A stretch of DNA of 64,000 bases from Aradus depressus (Eukaryota > Arthropoda > Insecta > Hemiptera > Aradidae), in contig OY759221.1 in the NCBI GenBank assembly GCA_963662175.1, positions 31,246,045 through 31,310,044 of the forward strand, read 5' to 3'. The notes beneath the pieces were generated by a model that worked only from the letters and a program-made list of their open reading frames with translations, made no database searches and was not told where the DNA came from. Of the stretch, positions 41,636 through 52,254 are shown piece after piece; positions within the stretch are counted from its first letter, which is position 1; every line of letters begins with the position of its first letter. The position numbers were made by a program, and so were the translations under genes.

Positions 41636-42640
41636 AAACGTAGTTTGACCTTTCACAGATTTTATTGTTTTGTGCTAGCCGGCTTTCGAGTTTGCCCTCA
41701 TTATCAGGCTCTTTACAAAAAATTATTTAGTAAAAAGTAGTATAAATTCTAATAGGTAAAATAAATTTACAAGATTGACTATATGAGGCGTTGCGGGTAC
41801 GAAGGGCGAACTCAACATCGGGAGAAAATTTTTTTTTTTCTCCATCCGAATCTAGACCCTTCAGAGAATCTACAGGTATATTTTTCATGTTGAGTTCGCC
41901 CTTCTTTCCCTCTCAAAATACGCACAGAATGATACCATGCTGTCTAGAAACTGCGATAGGAGGGCGGATACGAAAGGCCAACTCAACACCCCACTCCTCC
42001 ACTGAGGGAGCCCCCTGCAAAACTTGAAGATATTAGAGATCTCCTACCGTACGTTCCATTACCTTGGTAAACATACTTCACAGATATTATTGAAAATCAC
42101 CAGTCAGCTGCCCCCCTCTCAACGAGGAAACAGAAGATGGCCAACTTCATTATGATGACTGAATATTGCTCATTAAAACAATTCGTTTTTAAAATCATTT
42201 TAAAATTTATTTTATGTATGCACATACAAACTTTATTGTAATTGTTTTGCAAATTATAAATAAAATGTTTTTTTTTTTTTAAAGTGAGGCTGAAACAATT
42301 ACATAGGTTTATTATTTAAAATATAAATATTATTATAAAATAACAAACCAATATGCGACATCCCACAACGAAAATAACTAGAATACCTTTATTGTTGAGT
42401 TCGCCCTTTTGCAAAATTTTTCAAACGCGTTTTTCTGAAAACCACCTTTCGTTGAGTTCGCCCTTCGTATCCGCAACGCCTCATATGTGCCTCTGCTCCT
42501 GCCAGGATCGCTGATCAACTCCACCTTGGCCTGGTCATACAGCGGACATTCTGTTCTGCAGTCTCATGCCGTTTAGCACAAAATAATAAAATCTGTGAGA
42601 TGTGGAACTATATTTAATTTTGCGACCTTTGATATTCGTT
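41636..42640. mobile_element. Inverted Penelope-like ends around a nested TIR element
   Basis: The left end (41636-41711, minus) and right end (about 42577-42640, plus) share AAAATAATAAAATCTGTGAG-type sequence, like the 17-kb pair. On the minus strand, 41674-41711 gives CTGATAA, T, GAG-loop-CTC, GAAA, the GCCGGC palindrome and TAGC. This is a hammerhead core with G8 changed to A. The right end lacks the core. The interior was invaded by the element at 41785-42482. Confidence 0.6.
41785..42482. mobile_element. 698-bp TIR element with repeated GTTGAGTTCGCCCTT sites
   Basis: 32-bp ends (GAGGCGTTGCGG...GAAGGGCGAACTCAAC) at 41785-41816 and 42451-42482 with one mismatch. ATAT lies on both flanks (41781-41784 and 42483-42486). 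The inner half of the TIR recurs as GTTGAGTTCGCCCTTC at 41889, inverted at 41966-41987, and again at 42393-42408. That makes five sites in alternating orientation, which could be transposase-binding sites. No transposase frame. Confidence 0.78.
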
Positions 42641-42899
42641 TCGCGTGCTCTTTCATATCTGCCAGTATTAGTTTCAATTGGTCCCTAGTTTGTGGTCTAA
42701 TTGTGAGTCAGCGCTCAGCAACATCCTTCGATTGGTCTCATTCATTGGTTATTATTTAATTGGCCTCATTGTTAACTTGAAACAAGTGGATTGGATAAGA
42801 GACAACTTTTTGATAGATTGCGCCAAGCTGATAACAAAAGGACAACGTTCTCTCCACACAACTGAATTCATCGTTAAATTTTAAATTGAAACATATTCT
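42641..42899. other. Unassigned
   Basis: The 68-codon frame at 42678-42884 has no recognisable motif. Confidence 0.35.
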
Positions 42900-42985
42900 C
42901 ATTAAAAGGCAATGCACTTCCCCAGCATGAATTAATCAACTAAGGTATCGATCTTCTTCCAAAAATAATCGACTAGGGTAAAAAT
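42900..42985 (+). mobile_element. Family M start fragment
   Basis: GGCAATGCACTTCCCCAGCA, then TCGATCTTCTTCCAAAAATAA. Confidence 0.65.
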
Positions 42986-43284
42986 GGTGTCCGATGGTAA
43001 ACCGAAAAGGGCTTCGCCCAGATTTTTACATTTGAAATAGAAAAATTCTATTTTGCGCGAGAATTTTGTCTCTCAATTGATTTCAACGGGGATTTTGTTT
43101 TTCGGTGATTATTCCTCCGTGGTATGTTCGATTTCAGATTTTTTTAGTAGTAAACCATCGTCACCGAGTCCACTACCATCGTGGTAAAATTCAATGTGAT
43201 CGGTAAAGGGTTTTAGGAGGAGTACGAGTACAACGAAATATATGAGTCGCCTAAAAAAGAGCTTCGTAATCTCAGCTCAATAAA
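42986..43284. other. Unassigned
   Basis: No repeat match; GC-richer patches at 43000-43020 and 43150-43230. No open frame. Confidence 0.4.
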
Positions 43285-43450
43285 TAATAGTTTTTTATTG
43301 TTTAAAGGGATCACTCCTATACAATTGAGTCAGTGACAATTACATTTACAATATTAACATGGATATTAAATAATGAATATTTAATAAAGTAATTATTATT
43401 AAACTAAGTTTAAGTAATTAAGTTAATAGAATATTAAATTAAGTAATGAA
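43285..43450 (-). mobile_element. LINE-like 3' end, minus
   Basis: ATTGTTTAAAGGGATCACTC, then CTATACAATTGAGTCAGTG is the reverse complement of the tail at 38070-38120. Confidence 0.6.
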
Positions 43451-44304
43451 TATTAAATTCATGCATTTATGATTACACAACTTCCTCTATACTTCTATAG
43501 CTGGAAAATAAAAAAGAAATGATTGCCTAGAAAATAAAAAAATATTTATAAGAACCTTCCCAAATAAAATGTCAACAAATTTACCCTCTAGAGACTTGCA
43601 TTGAGGTGCATTTAAAAACACTGCAGTTATACCAGTTTTACAACACTACTTAAATTATACGATCATAATAAAATTCAGTAGAAGGCAATTTAGACAACAA
43701 TTTCCCCCAGACTGTGTAATCAGTTAATATTTGCATATTTTTATTTCCATTTCAGACAATAACTTTGTTACTGCCGCTACTTCGTTACTTGATGAGATTT
43801 GAAAGGAGATTTGAACTAAATGTATGGCGTACTACTTTAGAGGCAAATTAAGTTGTTCTTGCAAAAAAAAAAAACTAAAAAAACAGGAATACTAAAATGT
43901 TTATGAATTAATTTGATTTAATTGATACCTTTGGAATGGCGCAGAAAAGCTATATAAAATTACAATTTTCTGTCTCAACAAGATTGTTCATGGACACATA
44001 CACAGACAGGATTTGTGTGAGGATTTCGGAGCCACTATGTCAATGAACTATTGAATATTAGCGCAAATGTTCCAATATTTACAATAACTAAAACAAGTCT
44101 GTACATAATAGTAACAATAAATGTAAATATTAGAATGAATGGTTTTTGCATGTTGAGAGAGTGAATGAACCTTGCTATCCCCACCCCTTAGAGCTCTGTA
44201 ATTGTCTTTTAACCGCTGTGCTGTGTAGGTGGGGTAAGTTAATTTTATACTTTTTATCTTCTTACTCTGTGCCCTGATGCTTTAAGAGTTATTTGTACTT
44301 TTCA
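43451..44304. other. Unassigned, with an M hairpin scrap and a hammerhead-element scrap
   Basis: 43470-43515 carries ACACAACTTCCTCTATACTT (M terminal block). 44208-44236 carries AACCGCTGTGCTGTGTAGGT, matching the arm tip of the palindromic hammerhead element but without the ribozyme. The rest is AT-rich with no gene. Confidence 0.5.
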
Positions 44305-44780
44305 TTATTTGTATAATGAAAACTCAACAATTTCTGACCGATTACAAAACTTTCCCCATGAGTGAGGGAGTTGAGCCCTTCTCTGAACCTTCCTCCTTCC
44401 CTTCGACCGATTTCTTGGAAAATTAATAGGTGTCATTCTAATGGGGTTTTGAATTTAAATATAAAATTTCATGTCAATACATTCATTACAACGGAAGTTA
44501 TTACACTATTTTTGTTAAGCCTCCCCTATAATCTCCCCATTTTCTTTGGTCGATTTGACTGAAAATCAATTGGTGTCGCCCTTAGCGGGTTCCAGATACA
44601 CATATGAAATTTTGTATCGATCGGGAGTTATCTTATATCAGAGACCCATATACAGAGATTTTTTATTTTTTCATTTTCAGAACCAGGAGATTGGAAAACA
44701 TGAAATTCCGGTATAAACTCAACATAGAATTTCTGATCGGTTACATAACTTTCCCTATACCCTCTATACCTTGGGAAGTA
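44305..44780 (+). mobile_element. Family M copy, nearly complete 3' half
   Basis: Two modules with TTCGACCGATTTCTTGGAAA and TGGTCGATTTGACTGAAAAT, then GGAAAACATGAAATTCCGGT, AAACTCAACATAGAATTTCT and the terminal block CTTTCCCTATACC...CTTGGGAAGTAAAA. It serves as the uninterrupted reference for the M copy at 38.1-38.7 kb. Confidence 0.78.
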
Positions 44781-45164
44781 AAAGTTATGAATTCCCTGAT
44801 AGTAAGGAAAATCGATGAAACAGGTAATTGGGTTAAAGAGGATTATAAACTTTTGCAGAGTTACAGAGAAGCCATAGTTATTTTCACCTACTTCGTTGTT
44901 TGCTAACTGACAGAAGATTGCAGCATTTAGTCGCTTTTCAACAAACAGAGAAGAATATACGTAAAGTACCTCACATCAGTTTTTGTGGCTGATAGATTAA
45001 GGGAAATTTAGAAATAAAATAAAATATCGCCGTTGCACTCCGCAAGAATTTTACAGAAGCGCAAGGGAAGAATCACAGAAATTAAATCCAGTTCGATGAA
45101 ACGTCTAGACAATGACAGACTTTTGAGGATGCCGGTAGTTCAGAGTGTTGAAATTGAAAATAAA
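44781..45164. other. Unassigned
   Basis: The 100-codon frame at 44604-44906 is mainly M sequence; nothing else recognised. Confidence 0.4.
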
Positions 45165-45292
45165 TTGTATTCTGAGACCGAAGTCCCCTAAGAATAAATA
45201 CATGAAAGTCACTGAACAGAGCTACAAATTTAAATAAATTAAAATATCAGTAATGAAATAAAAGTGCTACAGTGGATAGAAACAAGTGAATA
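45165..45292 (-). mobile_element. LINE 3' tail, minus
   Basis: The reverse complement ends in TTATTCTTAGGGGACTTCGG, then TCTCAGAATAC: the complete terminal hairpin of the 51-kb LINE family. CCACTGTAGCACTTTTATTT upstream matches the family UTR. Confidence 0.68.
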
Positions 45293-45294
45293 AA

Positions 45295-45600
45295 ACAAAC
45301 TTATTTTTGAAATATTATCTATTCCACTATAGATATATATATATAACTACCGGTTTCGGCTTTATACCATCGTCAGGTCTAGTTATGAACTGTCAGTTTG
45401 CAGAGAGCGACCCTTCTAATACATCTCGGGTGAAAGGGTGCCATTAAAACTTGGGAGTCCCCCGGCTGTACCGTTAGCTAACTCATGAAATATTTCTTAA
45501 CACTTTAGTGGAATAGACAATATTTCAAAAATAAGTTTGTTTTATTTATTTATTACAAGTTTCCACAATATGTCCGCGTTCCTCAACTTAGAAGTTGATA
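45295..45600. mobile_element. Penelope-like element with inverted ends and a hammerhead-like core
   Basis: AAACTTATTTTTGAAATATT at 45299-45318 is inverted at about 45522-45541. The minus-strand segment 45343-45386 holds the ribozyme-like core. Beyond the right end, TTATTACAAGTTTCCACAAT and ATGTCCGCGTTCCTCAACTT continue as in the copy at 57865-58130. Confidence 0.62.
45343..45386 (-). ncRNA. Hammerhead ribozyme-like motif, second family
   Basis: On the minus strand: ATAACTAGAC, CTGACGA, T, stem II GGT-loop-GCC, GAA, palindromic stem III ACCGGT, A as the predicted cleavage-site base, GTTAT. Core positions match the hammerhead consensus, again with one T between CTGACGA and stem II. Stem I is weaker than in the 3.8-kb element. 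Confidence 0.55.
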
Positions 45601-45868
45601 GAAACAAGAACAAAATGAATATAAGAAAATACAATAAATAAATAAAAATTATGAGAAAATAATTAAAAAAATAAATTTAAAAAAAAAATAAACATAAATA
45701 AAATGTATCTAAATAAATATATAGACGATAAAATAAACTTTAAAAAAAATATACAAATCAAGATTATGAAGGTAGAGGAAATCCAGAGCAGGCTTGCAAT
45801 AAAATTGATTTAAGAAAAATTGATGAAAAAAATAAATAAAGGGGAATAAAAGGCTAATCAGAGGGAGA

Positions 45869-46186
45869 TTGTTTATTGAGGAGGAACTGAATAGCGAACG
45901 TAAAGAGAGCTTGATGAATATGTGGCCTCCAAAGTGGAAAGTGGGCGACATTGGAGACAGAACCGATGGAATGATTCTAAACAGAACTGTATTGGGGACA
46001 TGTGATTTGAAATTGCAAGAAAAATGTCTAAGGAAATCGACTTTGGATTTAGATATGGTGATAAAGTTGTCTGGAGTTGCAGAAATAAGCAAAGAACAGG
46101 TTAGCAAAATAAATTATTCAGATACATGTTCAGTTGTGTCTAAAGAGGACAAAGAAGACAATGCTGTTGTTTGTGTCCTATGTGTT
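45869..46186 (+). pseudogene. Ty3/Gypsy-like Gag fragment
   Basis: The frame contains GTCDLKLQEKCLRKSTLDLD, then MVIKLSGVAEISKEQVSKI, followed by an acidic/Lys-rich tail. This matches the conserved Gag pattern of Ty3/Gypsy elements: a G-(R/C)D-LQE-LLR run, L-L-AI, then AE-S-QV. It lies just upstream of where the zinc knuckle would be. The preceding residues (SERKESLMNMWPPKWKVG) do not fit, suggesting a frameshift or rearrangement. No protease, RT or LTR is seen nearby, so it is an isolated fragment. Identification is by pattern and moderately confident. Confidence 0.5.
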
Positions 46187-46379
46187 GTTGTTTGTGTTTA
46201 TTGTGTTTCGGGAAGAAGGAGTTGTATATAAATCATATAATCTATATACAACACAGACGTAGCAAGCTTGCATATTGAGTTCAAAACAGGGTTTTGTTAT
46301 GGGATTCGTAACACGGTCGAGGAGTTTTTAGCAAAATCTGCCAAAGGGAAGGGGGTTCTACACCATAATAAATGCAGAT

Positions 46380-46687
46380 AGGTTAGGTTTCATGACTCAT
46401 GCCCGGGCTTTAACTACGAGGTCATATCGCCTACTACCAGAGCGCTCTTTCGTCACACTGGTGGACATGAGCCCGACTCTACTGTGGGAGTCCTAAATTT
46501 TGCCTACCCTAAATTTTTATTCACCTACGGTAGGGGTCTTTAACGAGTACCTGACATCGTACAGGCTCGGGACCATCGCTTAATGTCCCATCCGAAGGAC
46601 GGTGTGCTTAAGTTAATTTTTGCTCCCACATGAAAAAAAACTAAGAGCCTCGATCGGGTTTCGAACTCACGATCTTGAGCTCAGAAG
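46380..46687 (-). mobile_element. SINE-A, head truncated
   Basis: Minus-strand copy from GGTTAGGTTTCATGACTCAT to TTGAGCTCAGAAG, where the head stops. Confidence 0.85.
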
Positions 46688-46689
46688 AT

Positions 46690-46960
46690 TCAGATATAAT
46701 AAATGAATATATTGACTCGAAATTTAATAATAACTAAGGACCTCAACTATTAATTTTCAGCGGAATCAACCGAAGAGAAAGGGGGTTCATCTCAAAAACC
46801 TGAATAACTGTCGATGTAAAATATGTGGACGTAAGGGAGCATTCAGAAGTCAAAAGTCTATGTAAAGCAGCTATTGGTTTTTAGACGTAGAAAACGTAGT
46901 TGATAAATTCACACTGGAGAAGTACATTGCCCGTGATTTGCCTATGACTATTTTATTTTC
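46690..46960 (-). mobile_element. Family M copy
   Basis: TGAATATATTGACTCGAAAT, CTATTAATTTTCAGCGGAAT, CTGTCGATGTAAAATATGTG and GAAGTACATTGCCCGTGATT. Confidence 0.7.
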
Positions 46961-47007
46961 TTGGGAGAAGTCCTCCACAGATATTCTCCTTATAAAGTCT
47001 GTCCTAA

Positions 47008-47793
47008 TTGTTTAATTCCTTCCCAAGAGTTGAGAACTTCAGATATCTCGGGTCCACGGTAACTAGCATCAACTCGATGCTGGAGGAGGTGGACAGGAGA
47101 CATCTGCAGGCTCAAAGAGCGTATTTCTCTGTCATCAAGCTACTACGGTCCAGAGCCTTGTCAAGGAACCTGAAGTATAGGATCTACAGCTCCATGGTAA
47201 AGACCGTTCTGATCTATGGGTGTGAAACCTGGACCCTGACCTCACATCTGGAGAAACGCTTCCAGACGTTTGAAAATAAAGTGCTGAGGAGAATAGTAGG
47301 TCCGGTCAAGGATAGAGAAACCCAAGAGTGGAGGATCAGAACCAACAGGGAGCTGAGGGACATCTTCTGGCAACACCCGACCGTAGTTGCAGATATGAAA
47401 TCACGGCCCTTAGGATGGGCTGGACACGTGGTGAGAAGCGGACAGCAGACAGCCATAGGACGCATCATGGACGCTAAGGTCCAAGGAGCCAGATCACGAG
47501 GAAGACCACGGCTGAGGTGGACTGACCTGGTGAAGAAGGATGCTGTGGAACACCACGTGGTGAACTGGCGACCGGTGGCGCACGACAGATCGCTGTGGAG
47601 AAGACTAGTGTGGGCGGCTAAGGATCTTCAGGGTTCGTCGCCAACGGGTAATTGTTTAATATTTTCATTGATAATATTATTTATTTATTTATTATTTATT
47701 TATTTATTTACTATAATATTTTATATAAGTATGAAACCCAGGGCACAACATTTTTCTAAGAAGATCAGACGGAGTGGGGGTACATGTGTTTAG
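47008..47793 (+). pseudogene. RTE-like non-LTR retrotransposon RT, 5'-truncated C-terminal end
   Basis: The largest open frame in the window (261 codons) but only the end of a reverse transcriptase. Residues 7-17 (VENFRYLGSTV) correspond to the segment after the YADD active site, which is missing. Then come SRALSRNLKYRIYSSMVKTV, IYGCETWTL, LRRIVGPV, WRIRTNRELRDIF, LGWAGHVVR, GRPRLRWTDLVKKD and W-LAAKDLQG-like residues to about residue 214. This order is typical of RTE-clade and related pol C-termini. Beyond codon 214 (from about 47650) the frame runs into T-rich TTTA repeats, the probable 3' tail. The intact frame suggests a young insertion. It cannot encode a working enzyme. Confidence 0.85.
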
Positions 47794-47844
47794 AGAGATG
47801 TTTTGAATGTCGTGGGAGGCCGACAATTATTTCTTTGAAATCAT

Positions 47845-47996
47845 AAATTTCTATTTGGTTTGATCCACTTTAACAATTTCAAATCTCTATTTGGTTTGAT
47901 CCACTTTAACAATTTCAAATCTCTATTTGGTTTGATCCACTTTAACAATTTCAAATTTCTATTTGGTTTGATCCACTTTAACAATTTCAAATCTTA
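47845..47996. repeat. 36-bp tandem repeat, four units
   Basis: CTATTTGGTTTGATCCACTT, then TAACAATTTCAAAT; units start at 47851, 47887, 47923 and 47959 and are almost identical. Confidence 0.92.
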
Positions 47997-48739
47997 AAAG
48001 AGTACCTAATTTAAGATTTTTTTCTACACTTGTCATTAAGTTTAGAATTTTTGAGAAATCCCTAATATAAAAATTTTGCTTCAAAAGTTTGCATAACCAA
48101 TAACGCGACATTTGGATCATCATACTGAGGCAAATGCAGTTTTCAGGTTAAAAATTGGTTGATTTTTACTAGACGAAAAAGGGGGACAAAATTTAGCACA
48201 GAAAGTGGTGCCATCTCTTATCTAAGAAATGCACTAAACTTCCTTCTCTTCTGCTGGGGACGTACACTGCTAGTGATTCATCGACGACTTTTTTATCACC
48301 ATTTAATGAACTTTCTGAGGGCCAATGCTCTAAGAGAGAATAATGTAAGTTGGATTCTTTATATTAAGTTCTTTGTTGACGGAAGACAAAAGTTATTTGT
48401 TCAGTTATTCAAACAAAAACAGAGGTTTTTTAATTTAGACTTTTATATTAGTCATCACTGCTCAGAGAAAGCACTTCTGTTGTAATTGTTTGTCTTTGGA
48501 ACTTTTTTGTACCCTAAGTCTGGATAAAAAGTAAAACTTTTTTTTTAATATGTAATTTATATACAGTATACATAATAAGCAAATGTGTCAACTATTTGTA
48601 TGAATAAGTGTCTGTGTCACAAGGTGGGAGAAGTCAGCCAGCGCTGACATTCCCTAGAAAAGTGTAAAATGTTTTTATTTATTTATTTATTTTTTATTTA
48701 CAAATAGTTATTTACAACTGTATACAAATACATACAACA
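47997..48739. other. Unassigned, with an M scrap at 48250-48300
   Basis: The 108-codon frame at 48159-48485 includes M start sequence (GGGGACGTACACTGCTAGTG; ATTCATCGACGACTTTTTT), so it is unlikely to be a gene. The 48600-48665 segment may be a scrap of the jockey 3' end that follows. Confidence 0.4.
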
Positions 48740-49215
48740 AGCAAATGTGCTAATAAAGAGGTAATGGCAATGTCAAAATGTCATGAGGAGAGAAATCACC
48801 CAGTGGTGACACTCCCTAGTCACTGTTTTTCTCTCGTTTATAGCTAATCACTATCACTGCTTCTGCTCAGGAGGTCTCTAGGCCATTGACGTTTAAGCCG
48901 TCGTTGAGCAAGTATGGTAGAATGGAGGGCACGGACTAGAGGATTATTGTGGGAATTAAGAAGGGAAAATAATTTTTTATATTTGGATTTAGCGACTTCA
49001 GTGATGAAAGGTATGTTAAGATCAGTGTGAAGGGTTTTGTTGGAGACGTAGTAAGGAGCATTGGCTATTGTACGAAGGATTTTGGATTGAAGGGATTGGA
49101 TGCGCTGGAGATTGGAAGCCTTGGCAGAACCCCAGAGTTCAAGTCCGTAAGTCCACATAGGTTTGAGTATTGCGTTGTATATGTCGTTTTGTTGTCAAAG
49201 TTAGTAAAATGTTTA
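48740..49215 (-). pseudogene. Jockey-type RT C-terminal end, 5'-truncated
   Basis: The minus-strand frame at 48844-49158 (104 codons) reads MWTYGLELWGSAKASNLQRI, QSLQSKILRTIANAPYYVSN, then LHTDLNIPF and a Lys-rich end before the stop. The W-YG-ELWGSA-NLQRIQ-Q-K-LR-I-NAPYYVSN-LH-DL-IP pattern is diagnostic for the C-terminus of jockey-clade elements. The sequence beyond the stop (48740-48840, ACCCAGTGGTGACACTCCC) is shared with the 3' flank of the relic at 13.4 kb, so it is the family's 3' UTR. The RT catalytic region is absent. Confidence 0.82.
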
Positions 49216-49289
49216 AATTTTACTAAGAAGATCTCGAGGCCACCTCCTTCAGACGGCGTAGAGGGTTGTCAGGATGTGATTGAGAGGAC

Positions 49290-49620
49290 TTGTGCTAGGT
49301 GTCGTCCTTAAAGGGCCTTGGATCCAAATATAAACTGTCGATGTCCAATTTTCTTTATATAGGCTATTATTAGGGGTTCTGAGTACACATCCTCATATCC
49401 TTTTTATCTCAAGCCGATTTGGTTAAAAATTAATAGGTGTCGTCCGTATAGAGTTCTGGACATACACATAAAATGTCGTGTCGATGCTGTCGGGAGATAA
49501 ACAAAAAATTTTACTCGGTCAGAAATTCTGTGTTAAATAATAATCTAGTGTCTGTGAACTCGAAGAAATGAATGTATCGACTCGATATATATACATCTGT
49601 GTCCAGACCTCCCATAAGGC
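49290..49620. mobile_element. Family M copies, plus then minus, interrupted by E
   Basis: 49295-49515 is plus-strand M (TAGGTGTCGTCCTTAAAGGG; TTAATAGGTGTCGTCCGTAT). 49510-49620 is minus-strand M ending at CTCCCATAAGGCG. Minus-strand M resumes at 50447. Confidence 0.68.
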
Positions 49621-49621
49621 G

Positions 49622-50446
49622 TTAATCTTAAATAAATAAATAATTAAATAAAAATATAAATAATAATTGAATAATAATAATTAAATAAACAATAAATTAC
49701 CACATTACCTGTAGAAATTTGATCTCTTTTCTTTTACTAAATTTTGATTTCTACAGTAGTTTTTCGAAAAGGGCCCTAAAAATATACCAAAATTTTCAAG
49801 AAAGTGCACGTAATTTTTTTAAAATTTCAATTAACAAACTTTTCATTTGGATTTCTAAAGAGATGTCATTTTTAATTTTTTTTTTCAATAATATTATCTA
49901 ATCCAAAGGTTTTCAAAATATCTTATTGGGCCAACAGGGAAAATGAATAGAATTTACGAGAACAAATAATTTTGGGTTTATTTATTTTTTTTAATCATCT
50001 ACATTATTAAATAAAAAAAACTAAACATTGAAACAAATAAAAATTAAAAGAAAAATCTTAAAAACTAAATTCTTAACACTATTTCAATCTTTTTTCTGTT
50101 TTATATTTTTGGCATATATGTACATATAAACAAACAACAGTACCTTCTTTGCGGATCAATTTCACCGTCAATTCACTTCTATTTAGTTCATTACATTTTA
50201 AGCCAAAACACCACACTCCACACACTCAGACCGTCTCCATTGAACCCAGGCCTCGACTCGTCTCTACACACACTAAAAAAACAGCTGATAACTGTGTTTT
50301 TTTTACTCATTTGTTTTAAAAGAAATGGTTTCTTTTTATTTATTTATTAGTTCAGTTTCTTTATATAGAAAAATAAATATAATTAATTTTCTTATATTAA
50401 TAATTTTTTAATGTGTGTATTCTTTTTATACATCACACCATACCTA
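49622..50446. mobile_element. Family E, single unit
   Basis: One 825-bp unit matching both arms of 32865-35062, inserted in M exactly between ATAAGGCG and ATACCTATCGATTTTCAG. That defines its ends: TTAATCTTAAATAAAT on one side and TTTTTATACATCACAC on the other. No coding frame. Confidence 0.75.
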
Positions 50447-50800
50447 TCGATTTTCAGCCAAATTGGTCAAAGAAAAGAAAAACAATAGGCACAAAAACCC
50501 AATGACTGTCCAAGTAATGATTCGATCGTATGAGGATTCTGGAAGTCCTGAGGTTAATTGGTTTGAGAAGGAGATCGTAAAGGAGGTTGATTAATTGACA
50601 ATTGACAATTGATTCACAAACTACTTACTTCTTCAGCTTCACGAAGCACATGAAACCTTATGTAATCGATCTGTTTTTTTATCGAATCGCTCGGAAAACG
50701 CAACATTCAGGTATAAACTCAACATCGAATTTCTGATCGATTATTTAACTCTAAACGATCGATTATTTAACCTTATACTTTTTAAAGCTGGAGAAGTAAT
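50447..50800. mobile_element. Family M remnants
   Basis: 50447-50600 minus (ACCTATCGATTTTCAGCCAA; AACTGTCC-like). 50640-50800 plus (GGAAAACGCAACATTCAGGT; AACTCAACATCGAATTTCTG; AAGCTGGAGAAGTAA). Confidence 0.65.
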
Positions 50801-51179
50801 AAAGACAACGAGGCGACCTAGACTTGACTACAATTTTATTTAGATATCTATATTCGTCGGTCCGTTCTTCCTCTGTAGCTCAATATTTGTGCAGGCACGG
50901 AGAGAATGTGTTCTTTGGCTGCCTCTGTGTGCTGATAATGTCTTTTCGTTTCTGGCTCCAAGTCTGCAAAATGATCTCCAGACTACTCTCCCCTATATTT
51001 TTGTACCGTATTTTGAATCAACTCAACAAATGGATGTCAATAATTTTGGATGCGAACAGTTAGTTACGCGAAGAAAACTATATTCTTGCGGCAAGAAGAT
51101 ATCTTCTTGAGATTATCTTCTTACAGAATTAAACTATAAAATATTTCTCATACTTTGTATAGCTTGGGTAGTAAGACTC
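50801..51179. other. Unassigned; possibly upstream LINE sequence
   Basis: Overlapping frames at 50824-51110 lack clear domains. Given the LINE tail that follows in the same orientation, this may be its more eroded coding part. Confidence 0.3.
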
Positions 51180-51905
51180 TATTCTCCCGACCTAAAATGG
51201 CTTTCCCCGTCCTATCGTCGACAATATTTCCTCGGCTCCTTCCTCTATCAAACAATATCTTCCCAAAAGCCCTCCTACATCTTCCAAATGCTCCAATTTA
51301 AATCCCATATCCACCAGAAAGTCACTAGATCCCGTCCCTCTGATCTTTACCTTCCTCCCACAGGACAACAACCTACCACAACTCCTTACTTATCCAGGCT
51401 AACTCCCTCTGGAACTCTCTCCCTCTCCAGATTCGTCATGCTCCTACTCTTCCATTATCTCCTAACTCAGCAAACCTCTGATTCCTAAGGTGGGCTCCTA
51501 TGTGATAGTTCTCGTCTTCTTATAAGTATCTCGTTCTCGTCTTCTTATAAGTATCTCAATCCACTCGACAGATTGTCAATCTTCTGTTTCATCTGTCCAG
51601 TTTTAGCTATTAAATTCATATATAACTCACTATTGTTATTATGTTTTACATTACTATTCATACTTTGTTTTTCTTATTTTTATTTTATTTATTTATTTTA
51701 TTATTATTAGGTACATATTTGTATTTTATTTTTTCAATTAATTTTCACCAGTTTATTTTATTGTTTTAATCATTTCCTCTCTTTAACATTTAATATTTAT
51801 TACTAGAGACCTCGTTTCTTTTATTTTTATTCTGTCTCAATTGGTCGATACTTGTACTCTTTTCTCTATTTCTTATGTTATTATTCTTAGGGGACGAAAG
51901 TCCCA
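51180..51905 (+). pseudogene. Non-LTR retrotransposon pol tail plus complete 3' UTR
   Basis: 51183-51400 translates to DLKWLSPSYRRQYFLGSFLY, then RSRPSDLYLPP. After a one-base shift, 51401-51487 gives ANSLWNSLPLQIRHAPTL and a stop. The string LWNSLPL-IR is the hallmark of the last residues of many non-LTR pol proteins (CR1/jockey-like groups). The T-rich 3' UTR ends in the hairpin GGGGACGAAAGTCCC, then AGAATAAA at about 51905. The same 3' end is found at 22394-22643, 40438-40556 and 45165-45292. It is frameshifted and truncated, so inactive. Confidence 0.72.
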
Positions 51906-52254
51906 GAATAAAGATTATTTTTCTTTTCATTTCTCAACGAGAGAATCACCTAGTAGTGTCCACTATACCCTATCACCGACACAAAGTACGGAATAAAACT
52001 TTTTTAGCACAAGAAAAAATTTGCTTTGGCGTAAGAATATTTTATCTTATTTTATTTATTTTTTTTCTGCCTAGTAACGCTAGAACAGGAAGCATTTATT
52101 TTCCACTTGTTCCACCTTGCGGTATTACATGTTACTGTACAGAATTTAACTAAATATTACTTATGTACATGAATCTATGAAATGGTGAACATAATATATT
52201 TTATTTTGCCGCAAGAATATATTTTTCTCCGTGTAAATAAAATAATATGAAAAA
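51906..52254. other. Unassigned
   Basis: No gene or repeat match; the frame at 51875-52153 has no motif. Confidence 0.35.
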
